Origin: CAJBVG01 sp044337515
GTDB taxonomy: Bacteria; Bacteroidota; Bacteroidia; Sphingobacteriales; Sphingobacteriaceae
Length of the DNA stretch: 64,000 bases
NCBI GenBank assembly: GCA_044337515.1
Contig: JBIINK010000007.1
Location: 1-64,000, forward strand
Direction: 5' to 3'
The notes under the pieces are model-generated. The model saw only the letters and a list, made by a program, of their open reading frames with translations. It did not search any database and was not told where the DNA came from. Made by a program: the position numbers and the translations under genes. Positions 36,911-46,024 of the stretch are shown here, one piece after another (within the stretch, counting starts at the first letter, position 1; every line of letters starts with the position of its first letter).

Positions 36911-37636
36911 ATGAGAAAATTCGGACTTATAGGATATCCTCTCTCGCATTCTTTTTCAAAAGCATTTTTTGAGAAGAAGTTTGATAGAGAGAATATCCTT
37001 GATGCCGAATTTCAAAACTACCCCCTCGAACATATTGAAGAGTTCCCTGCATTAATTGAAAGTATTCAGGATTTAAAAGGACTCAGTGTGACCATCCCCT
37101 ATAAAGAAAGCATCATTCCTTATTTAACGGAGCTCGATGAAACTGCGCAAGCAGTGGGTGCTGTGAACATGATAAAATTTGTAGATGGAAAATTAATTGG
37201 ATACAATACCGACGCTTGGGGTTTTGCAAAATCGCTGCTCGGTATGGTTTCTCCAGACATAAAGAAAGCCTTAATCATCGGCAATGGTGGCGCTGCAAAA
37301 GCAGTGAAATATGTGCTCAATAGAATTGGTATCGAGTATCAAATCGCAAACAGAACAAAAACCGATGGAGTACTTTCTTTTGATGAATTAAATGATGATT
37401 TTATTTCATCCATACAATTAATAGTACAAACAACACCAGTAGGAACATCACCTAATATAAATGAAATGCCTCCAATCCCAATGGGAGCAGTAAGTTCGAA
37501 GCATCGTGCATTCGACTTAATTTATAATCCAGAAGAAACATTGTTTTTAAAATCGATGCGCGAACGCGGAGCAAAAACTAAAAATGGTTTGGAAATGCTG
37601 AAAGCACAAGCGGAGGAATCGTGGAGATTATGGTAA
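36911..37636 (+). CDS. aroE: shikimate dehydrogenase
   Basis: AroE reduces 3-dehydroshikimate with NADPH in aromatic amino acid synthesis. The 241-aa protein has the substrate loop GYPLSHSFSKAFF, catalytic Lys65 in TIPYKES and Asp101 in GYNTDAWGF, and a dinucleotide-binding GNGGAAKAV near 125. It is slightly shorter than the Escherichia coli enzyme (272 aa) but complete. It follows fumC by 9 nt and ends at an inverted-repeat terminator that begins at its stop codon. Confidence 0.94.
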   Translation: MRKFGLIGYPLSHSFSKAFFEKKFDRENILDAEFQNYPLEHIEEFPALIESIQDLKGLSVTIPYKESIIPYLTELDETAQAVGAVNMIKFVDGKLIGYNTDAWGFAKSLLGMVSPDIKKALIIGNGGAAKAVKYVLNRIGIEYQIANRTKTDGVLSFDELNDDFISSIQLIVQTTPVGTSPNINEMPPIPMGAVSSKHRAFDLIYNPEETLFLKSMRERGAKTKNGLEMLKAQAEESWRLW

Positions 37637-37710
37637 TGAGTATTGAGTAATGGGTAGTGAGTAATGAGAAAAATAAAATTATTCTACCCACTACCCATTA
37701 CTCACTACTC
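37634..37710. terminator. word-repeat inverted arms between aroE and the ALDH gene
   Basis: The left arm (37634-37668) is built from GTAATGAG, TATTGAG, TAATGGG and TAGTGAG words, and the right arm (37684-37710) is their complement (CTACCCACTACCCATTACTC). The loop is AT-rich. It lies between convergent stops and should stop both transcripts. Confidence 0.7.
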
Positions 37711-39245
37711 TAAAAATCGAACTTTATCCCTTGCGCCAATGGCATCTCAGTACTAAAGTTTATTGTATTTGTTTGTCTGCGCATGTAAACTTTCCAAGCA
37801 TCAGAACCTGATTCTCGTCCACCACCAGTTTCTTTTTCCCCACCAAAAGCACCACCAATTTCTGCACCAGAAGTTCCGATGTTTACGTTAGCAATACCAC
37901 AATCCGATCCTTCATGAGAAAGGAAACGTTCTGTTTCTAAAATATTTTGCGAGAAGATTGCTGATGATAATCCTTGTGGAACATCATTATGAATTCGCAT
38001 CGCTTCTTCAATCGTTGAGTATTTCATCAAGTATAAAATAGGAGCGAAGGTTTCTTCTTGTACAATGTGGAAACTGTTTTTAGCTTCAGCAATACAAGGG
38101 CGAACATAACATCCCGACTCGTAACCTGCACCACTCAAAACTTCACCACCATAAATAACATTTCCGCCTTCTTTCTTCACGGCTTCTATAGCATTCACAA
38201 AGCTTTTCACTGCATCGGTATCGATAAGTGGTCCTACTAAATTTTTAGTATCTAATGGATTCCCAATCGTAATTTGTGCGTATGCTTTTACTAATTTTTC
38301 TTTGAAGGCATCGTAAATACTGTCTTTAATAATTAAACGACGAGTAGAAGTACAACGTTGACCAGCAGTACCCACTGCACCAAATACAACGGCACGTAAT
38401 GCCATATCTAAATCAGCATGTTCAGTAATAACAATAGCGTTGTTTCCACCTAATTCTAATAAGCTTCTTCCTAAACGCTCACCTACAATACTTCCTACAC
38501 GTTTACCTACGCGAGTAGAACCAGTTGCCGAAATTAATGGAACACGTTTATCGGCTAAGAAATTATCGCCAACATGTTTAGAACCCGCAGCAATTAAATT
38601 TAATACTCCTTCTTCCACATCATTATCCTTCAATACTTTTGCAATAATGTTTTGAGTAGCAATAGCACATAACATTACTTTAGAACTTGGTTTCCAAACC
38701 ACCACATCTCCGCAAATCATCGCTAGCATTGCGTTCCACGACCATACTGCTACTGGGAAATTAAATGCAGAAATTACGCCAACAATTCCTAATGGATGGT
38801 ATTGATCGTACATTCTGTGTTTAGGACGCTCACTGTGAAGTGTAGAGCCGTTTAGTTGACGAGATAAACCAACTGCGAAATCGCAAATGTCGATCATCTC
38901 TTGTACTTCTCCTAACCCTTCTTGGTAGCTCTTACCCATTTCGTAAGAAACAAGGTATCCTAAATCTTCTTTCGCATCGCGTAAAGCGTTACCCATCTGA
39001 CGAACAATTTCACCACGCTTAGGTGCTGGCATCATTCTCCAATTGATAAATGCTTTTTGTGCTTTATTGATGATGGTTTCATAATCGTCAGCCGTTCCTT
39101 GCGTAACTTTTGCAATTAATTTACCATCTACTGGCGAATACGATTCAATGATATCACCTGTTGTATTGAACCAAGTATAACCTGTTGAGGCACCTTGATT
39201 AATATCTTTAATTCCTAGTCTGTTTAATACTTCCTGTACGTTCAT
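37710..39245 (-). CDS. ALDH7-type aldehyde dehydrogenase
   Basis: An NAD-dependent aldehyde dehydrogenase of 511 aa with catalytic Cys298 in GTAGQRCTSTRR, general base Glu264 in LLELGGNNA and the cofactor segment NFPVAVWSWNAM. The GQRCTSTRR and LGGNN forms are those of the ALDH7 branch, whose members oxidise alpha-aminoadipate semialdehyde in lysine or pipecolate breakdown. No lysine-degradation partner lies beside it, so the substrate is an inference from the subfamily. It is a single gene flanked by inverted word repeats on both sides. Confidence 0.93.
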   Translation of the reverse strand: MNVQEVLNRLGIKDINQGASTGYTWFNTTGDIIESYSPVDGKLIAKVTQGTADDYETIINKAQKAFINWRMMPAPKRGEIVRQMGNALRDAKEDLGYLVSYEMGKSYQEGLGEVQEMIDICDFAVGLSRQLNGSTLHSERPKHRMYDQYHPLGIVGVISAFNFPVAVWSWNAMLAMICGDVVVWKPSSKVMLCAIATQNIIAKVLKDNDVEEGVLNLIAAGSKHVGDNFLADKRVPLISATGSTRVGKRVGSIVGERLGRSLLELGGNNAIVITEHADLDMALRAVVFGAVGTAGQRCTSTRRLIIKDSIYDAFKEKLVKAYAQITIGNPLDTKNLVGPLIDTDAVKSFVNAIEAVKKEGGNVIYGGEVLSGAGYESGCYVRPCIAEAKNSFHIVQEETFAPILYLMKYSTIEEAMRIHNDVPQGLSSAIFSQNILETERFLSHEGSDCGIANVNIGTSGAEIGGAFGGEKETGGGRESGSDAWKVYMRRQTNTINFSTEMPLAQGIKFDF

Positions 39246-39353
39246 AGTGTTTGTAATAAGTGCCGCAAAAATACCAAAAATTAGGCATGTTTATAGGCTT
39301 TTTTGCATTTGGATAAATATGCTAGGAATGGAGGGAATGATAGAACATGTTTC

Positions 39354-39443
39354 TGAGTAGTGAGTAATGGGTAGTGGGTATTGAGAAATTATGTAATTAA
39401 ACAATTTCCCACTACCCATTACCCATTACCCACTACTCATTAC
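39354..39443. terminator. word-repeat inverted arms downstream of the M1-like gene
   Basis: Left arm 39354-39385 (TGAGTAGTGAGTAATGGG and following) and right arm 39408-39443 (CCCACTACCCATTACCC and following) are nearly complementary across an AT-rich loop. They are the same word family as at 37634 and 48871. The site follows the minus-strand M1-like gene. Confidence 0.65.
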
Positions 39444-39444
39444 G

Positions 39445-42400
39445 CTATAAAATCTGCAATCTTCTTCTAAGCCCAAACGGCTCTATCGATTGCAAATCAA
39501 TCATAAATCGAATCATATCTTTGTATTGATCTGGTTTATAAAATCGCTGACTAGTGACAATCGGGAAATATACCTCAATAACATCGCTAGCAATTGGCAA
39601 GTAAATTCCAAAGTCTACATCGAAATTAAAGTTTGTTTGCGTTTGATCTATTTTAGAAAAAGCAGCATCAGCAAATAATCCTATTGGAAGTTTTGTTTTT
39701 AATGGTGCCTTCAAATTTACACCTATCATATTTCGAACAGGTGGCGAATAGGTATAGGATTTAAATGCTCCATCAATCTCGTAAAATTGATGTCTGTTAA
39801 AATCATTTCTATTGAAAAAGGCACGATCATAGGTATAATCATTATATCCAGACAAGCTAAAGAAATCGGATTGCCCATTTGCGCTTGTATTTGTAAAAAT
39901 AGTTCCTGCAAATAATCGTACTGAAACTCCTTTTTTAGATTCTTTGTAATTGAACTTCTGTTTGTACACCGCTAACAATTTATGATGTTGTAAATCAGTT
40001 CCAGTTCTAGCAGTATTTGGAAATAGCTTGTTTAAAGTATTAGCATATTCATATAAGAAGGTGAACTGATAAGGCCTAAAGAACCCTGTATTTTCTTTCG
40101 AGTAAGTGAGTTGTAAATAATTATGTGGATCAATTGATGTAGTGGTGTAACGTAAAGTACCATCATCATAATTAGCAACGGCTGTTTCACGAGTATGTAT
40201 AATTCGGTATGCTATTTTTTCGCGTACTCTTGATCGTGCTGAACTCGGCTTTAAGGTAAAGGTAGATCCCAAAGCAAATTTTTGATAGGTTAATTCAAAA
40301 GATTGACTTAATGCTAGATTTTCTAAATTCAGAGCACTGAAACTACTGAAATGAAAACTGGTTTTTACTTCTTGGAATTTTTCAGGATATGCATAATGAT
40401 TAATAGCTCCAGTTCCATTTAACCTTTTCGATCTCAATCCATACATTGGAACTATAATCCACTCTACATTTTTAAAGGGGAATACATTGTTATACAAAGC
40501 TAATCCTGGCATCCAACCATCCGAATTATTATACCCAATCGTTGGCATAAAAAATAAATTCGTTTTATCTGGACGAGTAGCGCTACCTAACAATTGTAAT
40601 CGTAAAGGTTCTACTTTTTTTAGTGGTGTATTGAATTGAATAGTATTATTATTTCGATTTTTTTCAGGAATCATGTACAAGGGATCAACCACTACTTTTC
40701 TCACCTCTTTATTTTCGAAATACAAGTAAGCACTCTCAATAAATGGTGCAGTTCTTTGCGTTTCTAATAGGTTACCTTTTTTATCATACGTACTCACAAA
40801 TACTGGTCCGGGTACCGCCGATGTGTTTTTAACTTTTACTTGCAATTCCTGATTTTTTTTCTTTGCAAACATTAATTTAAACTCAGGATCTTTGCTTGCA
40901 TTAATTAATTCATCAAAGAACCACGACATGTTTTCTCCAGTAGTTTTTTCAAATACCGCTTTCATGTCTTCCGGGTACGGATGTCTGAATTTCCAAGTGT
41001 TATAGTAAATGTGCATCGTAGAATCAAAGAGCGCCGTACCTAAGTATTGCTCTAAGTAACGTAATGCTAAAGCTGTTTTTGTGTAAGCAATTGTTCCATA
41101 ATTTATAGTAGTGAATTGTTCTGCATGTGTATTTAGGGCTTGCGCTTTTCCGCAGGATGCTGTATACTCATAGAGCAGATACGATTCATAATCATTCGGA
41201 AAATAATTTAATCCGAAGATTCTAGAAAGTGCATTCTGACTTTTCGCTGGAATCATTTTTCCATCAGAATATTTTTTACGCATGTAACGAACTTCGTAGA
41301 ATGTATTTATGCCTTCATCCATCCAAGGATGTTCACGTTCATTGCTTCCTAATATTCCATAAAACCAATTATGTCCAACTTCATGTGCAATAACTCGATC
41401 AAGTGTTTTTGCACTACCTACCACGCCAATTACTGTAATCATTGGGTATTCCATTCCACCACCAGCACTTAAGGCACCATCAACAGCGGTGCAATAGTTA
41501 TACGGATAATCGCCATTCCATAATGAATAATAATACACCGCATCATTAATATAACTCGATGCATCTTTCCAATATTTTGCATACTTGTTCGTAAATAACA
41601 CATAGGTTTTCACTTTACGTTTCGATTGTGGTAATTCCACTTCCGAAGTAAGTACATGAAAGCGTTTATCGGCAAACCATGCAAAATCATGCACGTTACT
41701 TTGTTTATAATGTAATGTCTTTAACGTTTTAGATGATGTAGGGAAAGTATCTTGTGATGAATATTCTGTAATTAATAAAGTTGCTTTTGAAATACTATCT
41801 AAAAATTGGTTCTCTTCCGGATTTTGTAATTCACCCGTAGCACCTACCACATAATTTTGCGGTAAGGTAATGTGTACATCGTACGTTGCATACTCTGCAT
41901 AAAACTCACCTTGATCTAAATACGGAATTGGATGCCATCCTTTCTGATCATACACCGCTGGCTTTGGGTACCATTGCGAAATCTGATACGATTGTTCCAC
42001 ATGTCCAATTCTAGAAAAGGTATAAGGAAGTTTTACTCTGAATGGTGTAGTAATAATAATGGAATCTTTTGGTTGTAAACTTGTTGGTAATATCAGTTTA
42101 ATAATATCTGGAAATTCTTCGTTTGATATCACTTGCACTGGGAAGCCATTCACTAAGAACTGTAGTGAATCCATGTAACCTCGTTCCGTATTTTTAGAAT
42201 ACTCAAACTTGGTATTTTTATCTTCTAGCTTTTGTTTGGCGAATGATGATTCATTGTTTTTAAATGCGTTTGGCCATACATGCATCCATATCTCCGATAG
42301 TTGTTGTTCCGACTCATTATGATACACTATACGGATGTCACCCTTCAGGAAATGCTTGTCGTCATTTAATTTGACATTAATTTGATAGTTTAATTGTTGC

Positions 42401-42495
42401 TGCCATGTATTTTGGGCATATGTTTTGACGTTACTACTGAAAAGCAAATAGCAGAAGAGTAGAACAGTTAACGCAATTGATTTTCTATTAAACAT
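39445..42495 (-). CDS. large M1-family metallopeptidase-like protein
   Basis: A 1016-aa exported protein (signal about 5-27). The gluzincin zinc site is complete: HEVGH at 371-375 and the third ligand Glu394 in WMDEGIN, exactly 18 residues on. A GGGMEYP segment stands where M1 aminopeptidases have GxMEN. After the peptidase (to about 560) come about 450 residues of strand-rich sequence ending in FGLRRRLQIL, reminiscent of an outer-membrane barrel. A peptidase fused to a barrel is the simplest reading, but the barrel is inferred from pattern only. Confidence 0.85.
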   Translation of the reverse strand: MFNRKSIALTVLLFCYLLFSSNVKTYAQNTWQQQLNYQINVKLNDDKHFLKGDIRIVYHNESEQQLSEIWMHVWPNAFKNNESSFAKQKLEDKNTKFEYSKNTERGYMDSLQFLVNGFPVQVISNEEFPDIIKLILPTSLQPKDSIIITTPFRVKLPYTFSRIGHVEQSYQISQWYPKPAVYDQKGWHPIPYLDQGEFYAEYATYDVHITLPQNYVVGATGELQNPEENQFLDSISKATLLITEYSSQDTFPTSSKTLKTLHYKQSNVHDFAWFADKRFHVLTSEVELPQSKRKVKTYVLFTNKYAKYWKDASSYINDAVYYYSLWNGDYPYNYCTAVDGALSAGGGMEYPMITVIGVVGSAKTLDRVIAHEVGHNWFYGILGSNEREHPWMDEGINTFYEVRYMRKKYSDGKMIPAKSQNALSRIFGLNYFPNDYESYLLYEYTASCGKAQALNTHAEQFTTINYGTIAYTKTALALRYLEQYLGTALFDSTMHIYYNTWKFRHPYPEDMKAVFEKTTGENMSWFFDELINASKDPEFKLMFAKKKNQELQVKVKNTSAVPGPVFVSTYDKKGNLLETQRTAPFIESAYLYFENKEVRKVVVDPLYMIPEKNRNNNTIQFNTPLKKVEPLRLQLLGSATRPDKTNLFFMPTIGYNNSDGWMPGLALYNNVFPFKNVEWIIVPMYGLRSKRLNGTGAINHYAYPEKFQEVKTSFHFSSFSALNLENLALSQSFELTYQKFALGSTFTLKPSSARSRVREKIAYRIIHTRETAVANYDDGTLRYTTTSIDPHNYLQLTYSKENTGFFRPYQFTFLYEYANTLNKLFPNTARTGTDLQHHKLLAVYKQKFNYKESKKGVSVRLFAGTIFTNTSANGQSDFFSLSGYNDYTYDRAFFNRNDFNRHQFYEIDGAFKSYTYSPPVRNMIGVNLKAPLKTKLPIGLFADAAFSKIDQTQTNFNFDVDFGIYLPIASDVIEVYFPIVTSQRFYKPDQYKDMIRFMIDLQSIEPFGLRRRLQIL

Positions 42496-42674
42496 AATAA
42501 TCTATTTATCAGTTATTTAATGTAGTTATTGGACCTTGTGGAAAAACAAAAATGTGATTAAGAACGGAAATATCCGAAATTAATCAGAAGAAATGATGAC
42601 AAAAAGGCTTCTTTTTTATGAAGCGAGCTTGATTTGATTTTCTATCGTGTTCTTTTTTAGATAGATTTTAAATT
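42496..42674. other. intergenic region between divergent genes
   Basis: A 179-nt region between the M1-like gene (minus) and a TPR gene (plus). A weak hairpin GGCTTC / GAAGC occurs near 42606-42625. No consensus -7 box, repeat or RNA gene was seen. Confidence 0.5.
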
Positions 42675-44078
42675 ATGGACGAAGAATTTGAATTTAATGA
42701 TGCAGAGGAACTGCGTTTTTCTGTAGAGCGATATGAGGAGATGATCCGAAATAAGGATCAATATTTTTTTGATGCACAAGCATTCGAAGGTATCATCGAT
42801 TATTTTATTGAAAAGAATGACCCTATTAAAGCACTTCAAGTAGTAGAATATGCGGTGAACCAACACCCATACGCTTCAGTGTTTTTAATCAGACAAGCAC
42901 AATTATACGTTGTTACCAATCGCGCACATGATGCATTAGCCATCTTAGACCGTGCGGCTACATTGGAATCGAGCAACCCAGATATTTTTATTATTCGTGG
43001 AAGCATTTTTGAAAAGTTTGAATTATTTGATCAAGCTATTGAGCAATATAATTTAGCTATAGAATTTGCTGAAGATGTAGATGAGATTCATTTACACATT
43101 GCTTATGCTTTCGAAAATTTAGGACAATACGATCAAGCCATTACACATTTAAAATTAGCACTTGAAGTTAATCCACAAAACATGGATGCTTTATATGAGA
43201 TTGCTTTTTGTTTCGACATATTAGATAAACCAGAAGATAGCATTAACTTCTACCTTCAATTCATAGAGAACGATCCTTATTCATTTGCTGCATGGTACAA
43301 TTTAGGTAATGCATACACCAAAGCAGAATTGTACGAGAAGTCAATAGATGCTTACGATTACGCCATTATCATTAATGAAGCATTTGCTTCTGCATACTTC
43401 AACAAAGGAAACGCACTTGCTAATTTAGAACGTTATGCTGATGCGATAGAGGTGTACAAGCAAACCATGGAATACGAGCAACCTAGCGCCGAAACATTTT
43501 GCAGTATTGGCGAATGTTATGAGAAGCTAGAGCTTATGGATGAGTCGAGATCGTATTATAAAAAAGCAGTAAAGATTGATGCCAATTTAGCGGATGCTTG
43601 GTTTGGTATTGGTGTTACACTCGATTATGAAGAGCGTTGGTACGAGTCATTACATTTCTATAATAAAGCGATCAGTTTAGATGCAACAGTTTCTGATTAC
43701 TGGTTCGCTTTAGCTGATTCGCATTATAAATTAGGCCACTTCAAACAAGCAGAAGAAGCTTATGAAAAGGTGATTGAAATTACCGAGAACGATATTGAAG
43801 TATGGTTGGATTACTCCGCTATATTATACGAACAAGGAAAACTACAAGAAGCCATCGATATAATCATTGAAGCTATTCGCGCAAACCCCGAAGCTGCTGA
43901 ATTACATTACCGAATGGTAGCGTACTTATTTAGCCGAGGACATTACCAAGAAGCGATTCAATATTTGGAGGTTGGACTAAGTATTAGTCCGGAAAAACAC
44001 GAGGTGCTTTTTGAATATTTACCTCAATTACAAACTAACTTATCAATTCAGCAAATTATACAGCGGTATTTAATTTAA
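42675..44078 (+). CDS. cytoplasmic TPR-repeat protein
   Basis: A 467-aa acidic protein without signal peptide, made almost wholly of tetratricopeptide repeats from about residue 40 to the end (for example AWYNLGNAYTKAELYEKSID, ADAWFGIGVTLDYEERWYES and EAYEKVIEITENDIEVW). It should be a protein-binding scaffold in the cytosol. The partner is unknown. The next gene follows after 34 nt and may be cotranscribed. Confidence 0.88.
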   Translation: MDEEFEFNDAEELRFSVERYEEMIRNKDQYFFDAQAFEGIIDYFIEKNDPIKALQVVEYAVNQHPYASVFLIRQAQLYVVTNRAHDALAILDRAATLESSNPDIFIIRGSIFEKFELFDQAIEQYNLAIEFAEDVDEIHLHIAYAFENLGQYDQAITHLKLALEVNPQNMDALYEIAFCFDILDKPEDSINFYLQFIENDPYSFAAWYNLGNAYTKAELYEKSIDAYDYAIIINEAFASAYFNKGNALANLERYADAIEVYKQTMEYEQPSAETFCSIGECYEKLELMDESRSYYKKAVKIDANLADAWFGIGVTLDYEERWYESLHFYNKAISLDATVSDYWFALADSHYKLGHFKQAEEAYEKVIEITENDIEVWLDYSAILYEQGKLQEAIDIIIEAIRANPEAAELHYRMVAYLFSRGHYQEAIQYLEVGLSISPEKHEVLFEYLPQLQTNLSIQQIIQRYLI

Positions 44079-44112
44079 TTTCCACTAATTTGCACTCTTT
44101 ATAATAATCAAT

Positions 44113-44874
44113 ATGCATTACCATTTATCACAAATCCCCGAACGTACAGCAAAACCAAGATCAAATGGCATGACCATGGTCATGGACAAAGGTTTAAGTA
44201 CAAGAGAAGTAGAGAACTTCATTGAAGTTGCTGGTCCTTATGTTGACATTGTAAAATTAGGTTGGTCAACCTCATTCGTCACGCCAGTACTAGATCGAAA
44301 ATTAGCCATCTATAGAGAAGCCGGTATCCCTGTTTATTTTGGAGGTACATTATTCGAAGCGTTTATAATTCGCGATCAATACGAAGATTACAAAAGAATA
44401 TTAGATAAATATAAAATGGAATGGGCAGAAATCTCAGATGGATCAATCATCTTAGACCATTCAAAAAAATGTGAATTAATCCGCGATTTAAAACAACATG
44501 TAAAAGTTGTTTCAGAAGTTGGTTCAAAAGATGCAGCAAATATTATGGCGCCTTACCAATGGATTGAATTGATGACTGCCGAATTAGAAGCAGGTTCTCA
44601 ATACGTAATTGCTGAAGCACGTGAAAGCGGAAACATCGGCATCTACAGAGATTCAGGAGAAGTTCGTCAAGGTTTAGTTCAAGAATTATTAACGAAAATT
44701 CCATCTGAAAAAATTCTTTGGGAAGCACCACAAAAAGCACAACAAACTTGGTTCATCAAATTAATTGGAGCTAACGTGAATTTAGGAAACATTCCACCTA
44801 ACGAATTGATTCCTTTAGAAACTTTACGATTAGGATTGAGAAGTGATACGTTTCATCACTTTCTAGATAAGTAA
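44113..44874 (+). CDS. phosphosulfolactate synthase family (ComA-like) protein
   Basis: A 253-aa TIM-barrel protein of the ComA family, which adds sulfite to phosphoenolpyruvate to give phosphosulfolactate. Seen segments are NGMTMVMDKGLSTREVENF, VDIVKLGWSTSFV, VYFGGTLFEAF, AEISDGSI and ESGNIGIYRDSGEVR, which fit the family over its full length. In methanogens the product leads to coenzyme M; in Bacteroidota the pathway is not settled and may end in sulfolactate or another sulfonate. No comB or comC gene is nearby, so the physiological product is open. Confidence 0.88.
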   Translation: MHYHLSQIPERTAKPRSNGMTMVMDKGLSTREVENFIEVAGPYVDIVKLGWSTSFVTPVLDRKLAIYREAGIPVYFGGTLFEAFIIRDQYEDYKRILDKYKMEWAEISDGSIILDHSKKCELIRDLKQHVKVVSEVGSKDAANIMAPYQWIELMTAELEAGSQYVIAEARESGNIGIYRDSGEVRQGLVQELLTKIPSEKILWEAPQKAQQTWFIKLIGANVNLGNIPPNELIPLETLRLGLRSDTFHHFLDK

Positions 44875-44875
44875 G

Positions 44876-44926
44876 TATTGAGATGTTAGTATTGAGAAAG
44901 TTACTGTCTACTTTTCTCAATACTAA
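44876..44926. terminator. inverted repeat between the ComA-like and S23-like genes
   Basis: TTAGTATTGAGAAAGT (44886-44901) pairs with ACTTTTCTCAATACTAA (44910-44926) with one bulged base. The left part, GTATTGAGATGTTAG, is an inverted copy of the TAATATCTCAAT motif family. It ends both convergent genes. Confidence 0.75.
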
Positions 44927-44937
44927 ACTCACCTTTA

Positions 44938-45297
44938 TTAATTAATATCATAAAGTTTTTTTCTAAAGACATAATTCATTTTTTGAATTTCTTCAAGTAA
45001 ACTCCTTGTTTCTTTACATTTCTCTTCAGTAATATAACCAAGGTCTTCAGAAACAAATAACTGTGTTTCTAATTCATAGCTAGATCCACTAGCAATGGAT
45101 AGAAAGTTTAAAAACTCTTTCTTCGATTCACGTCCAGCACCTTCTGCAATGTTTGAAGCAATAGAGACAGAAGCTCTCCTCATTTGAGAAATGATTCCAA
45201 ATCTTTCATCTTTCGGAAAGGTATCTGTTAACGTATAAATAACTTTAGCCAATTTCATCGACTTTTTCCAAATAATTAAATCATCTAGTTTATGCAT
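44938..45297 (-). CDS. four-helix-bundle protein (S23/IVS family)
   Basis: A 119-aa all-helical protein with the family pattern LIIWKKSMKLAKVIY, SQMRRASVSIASNIAEGAGR and SYELETQLFVSEDLGYI. These proteins were first found encoded in intervening sequences of 23S rRNA genes and are distant relatives of the Avd accessory protein of diversity-generating retroelements. They are not ribosomal proteins. Here the gene is free-standing, with no rRNA, reverse transcriptase or variable repeat nearby. The function is unknown; nucleic acid binding is suspected for the family because of its basic face. Confidence 0.92.
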   Translation of the reverse strand: MHKLDDLIIWKKSMKLAKVIYTLTDTFPKDERFGIISQMRRASVSIASNIAEGAGRESKKEFLNFLSIASGSSYELETQLFVSEDLGYITEEKCKETRSLLEEIQKMNYVFRKKLYDIN

Positions 45298-45348
45298 ATT
45301 ATTATAATTTTGTTTATTACAAATTAAAATGCATTAGTGATGAAAGTC

Positions 45349-45371
45349 AACTGCATATATGCAGTTTTTTT
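45349..45371 (+). terminator. perfect 18-nt palindrome followed by a T-run
   Basis: AACTGCATATATGCAGTT is its own reverse complement and is followed by T5 more. It has terminator form on plus, but no plus-strand gene ends here. It resembles the CTGCATnnATGCAG half of the elements at 11514 and 54212. Confidence 0.55.
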
Positions 45372-45410
45372 CTATTAAAGTATTCTTGTGTAATTTCAAT
45401 TTTTAAATCT

Positions 45411-45860
45411 ATGAAACTACTATTTGTTTGCCTTGGAAACATCTGCCGCTCGCCTCTTGCTGACGGTGTGATGCGAGATCTTGTGAAAAAGAAAAACCTT
45501 AATTGGATGGTTGATTCGGCAGGAACAGCAAATTATCATATAGGAGAACATCCCGACAAGCGGGCCCAATTAGCAGCCCAAAAGTATAATGTTGATATTT
45601 CTAGTCTAACAGCAAGACAATTTAGTTTGAATGATTTTGATGACTTTGATTACATATTTGCTATGGATGCCCAAAACTATCAAGACATCATAAAACTTGC
45701 TAGAAATGAGCAAGACAAATTGAAGGTGGAGCTTTTTTTAAATCGATTAGAGCCAGGGATGAACCGTGGCGTTCGTGACCCTTGGTTTGATGATGCCCTT
45801 TTTGAGCCAGTTTTCAATGAAATTGTAGCATGTTGTAAGGCAATACTATCCCAGGTTTGA
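45411..45860 (+). CDS. low-molecular-weight protein tyrosine phosphatase
   Basis: A 149-aa phosphatase with the N-terminal P-loop CLGNICRS (nucleophile Cys7, Arg13) and the general acid in VRDPWFDD. Such enzymes dephosphorylate bacterial tyrosine kinases that control exopolysaccharide export, or free phosphotyrosine. Length is normal. No tyrosine kinase gene is adjacent, and hisS follows from its own promoter after 164 nt. Confidence 0.95.
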   Translation: MKLLFVCLGNICRSPLADGVMRDLVKKKNLNWMVDSAGTANYHIGEHPDKRAQLAAQKYNVDISSLTARQFSLNDFDDFDYIFAMDAQNYQDIIKLARNEQDKLKVELFLNRLEPGMNRGVRDPWFDDALFEPVFNEIVACCKAILSQV

Positions 45861-45952
45861 GATGCTAAAAGATGCTATTTGAGGTAGTTGGTATTCATTA
45901 TTTTAGACTTTACCTATACTAATATATCATTACCAAATTCCTACAAATTGAG

Positions 45953-46006
45953 TTTCTCAATACTAATATCTCAATTCTTATTTACTATACTAATATCTCA
46001 ATACTT
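45953..46006. repeat. two direct copies of the TAATATCTCAATT motif
   Basis: TACTAATATCTCAATTCTTA (45961-45980) and a near copy TACTAATATCTCAATACTTA (about 45988-46007) stand in tandem just ahead of the hisS -7 box. The same motif occurs at 23399 and 49671 and inverted at 44876. Confidence 0.8.
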
Positions 46007-46012
46007 ATTTAC

Positions 46013-46020
46013 TATTTTTG
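46013..46020 (+). promoter_or_regulatory. -7 promoter box of hisS
   Basis: TATTTTTG matches TAnnTTTG and ends 4 nt before the hisS ATG. The transcript would begin at or within a few bases of the start codon. Confidence 0.5.
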
Positions 46021-46024
46021 GGAT

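Noticed and set aside
44938..45297. Ribosomal protein S23 annotation
   Set aside because: The family name is historical; these proteins are not ribosomal components.
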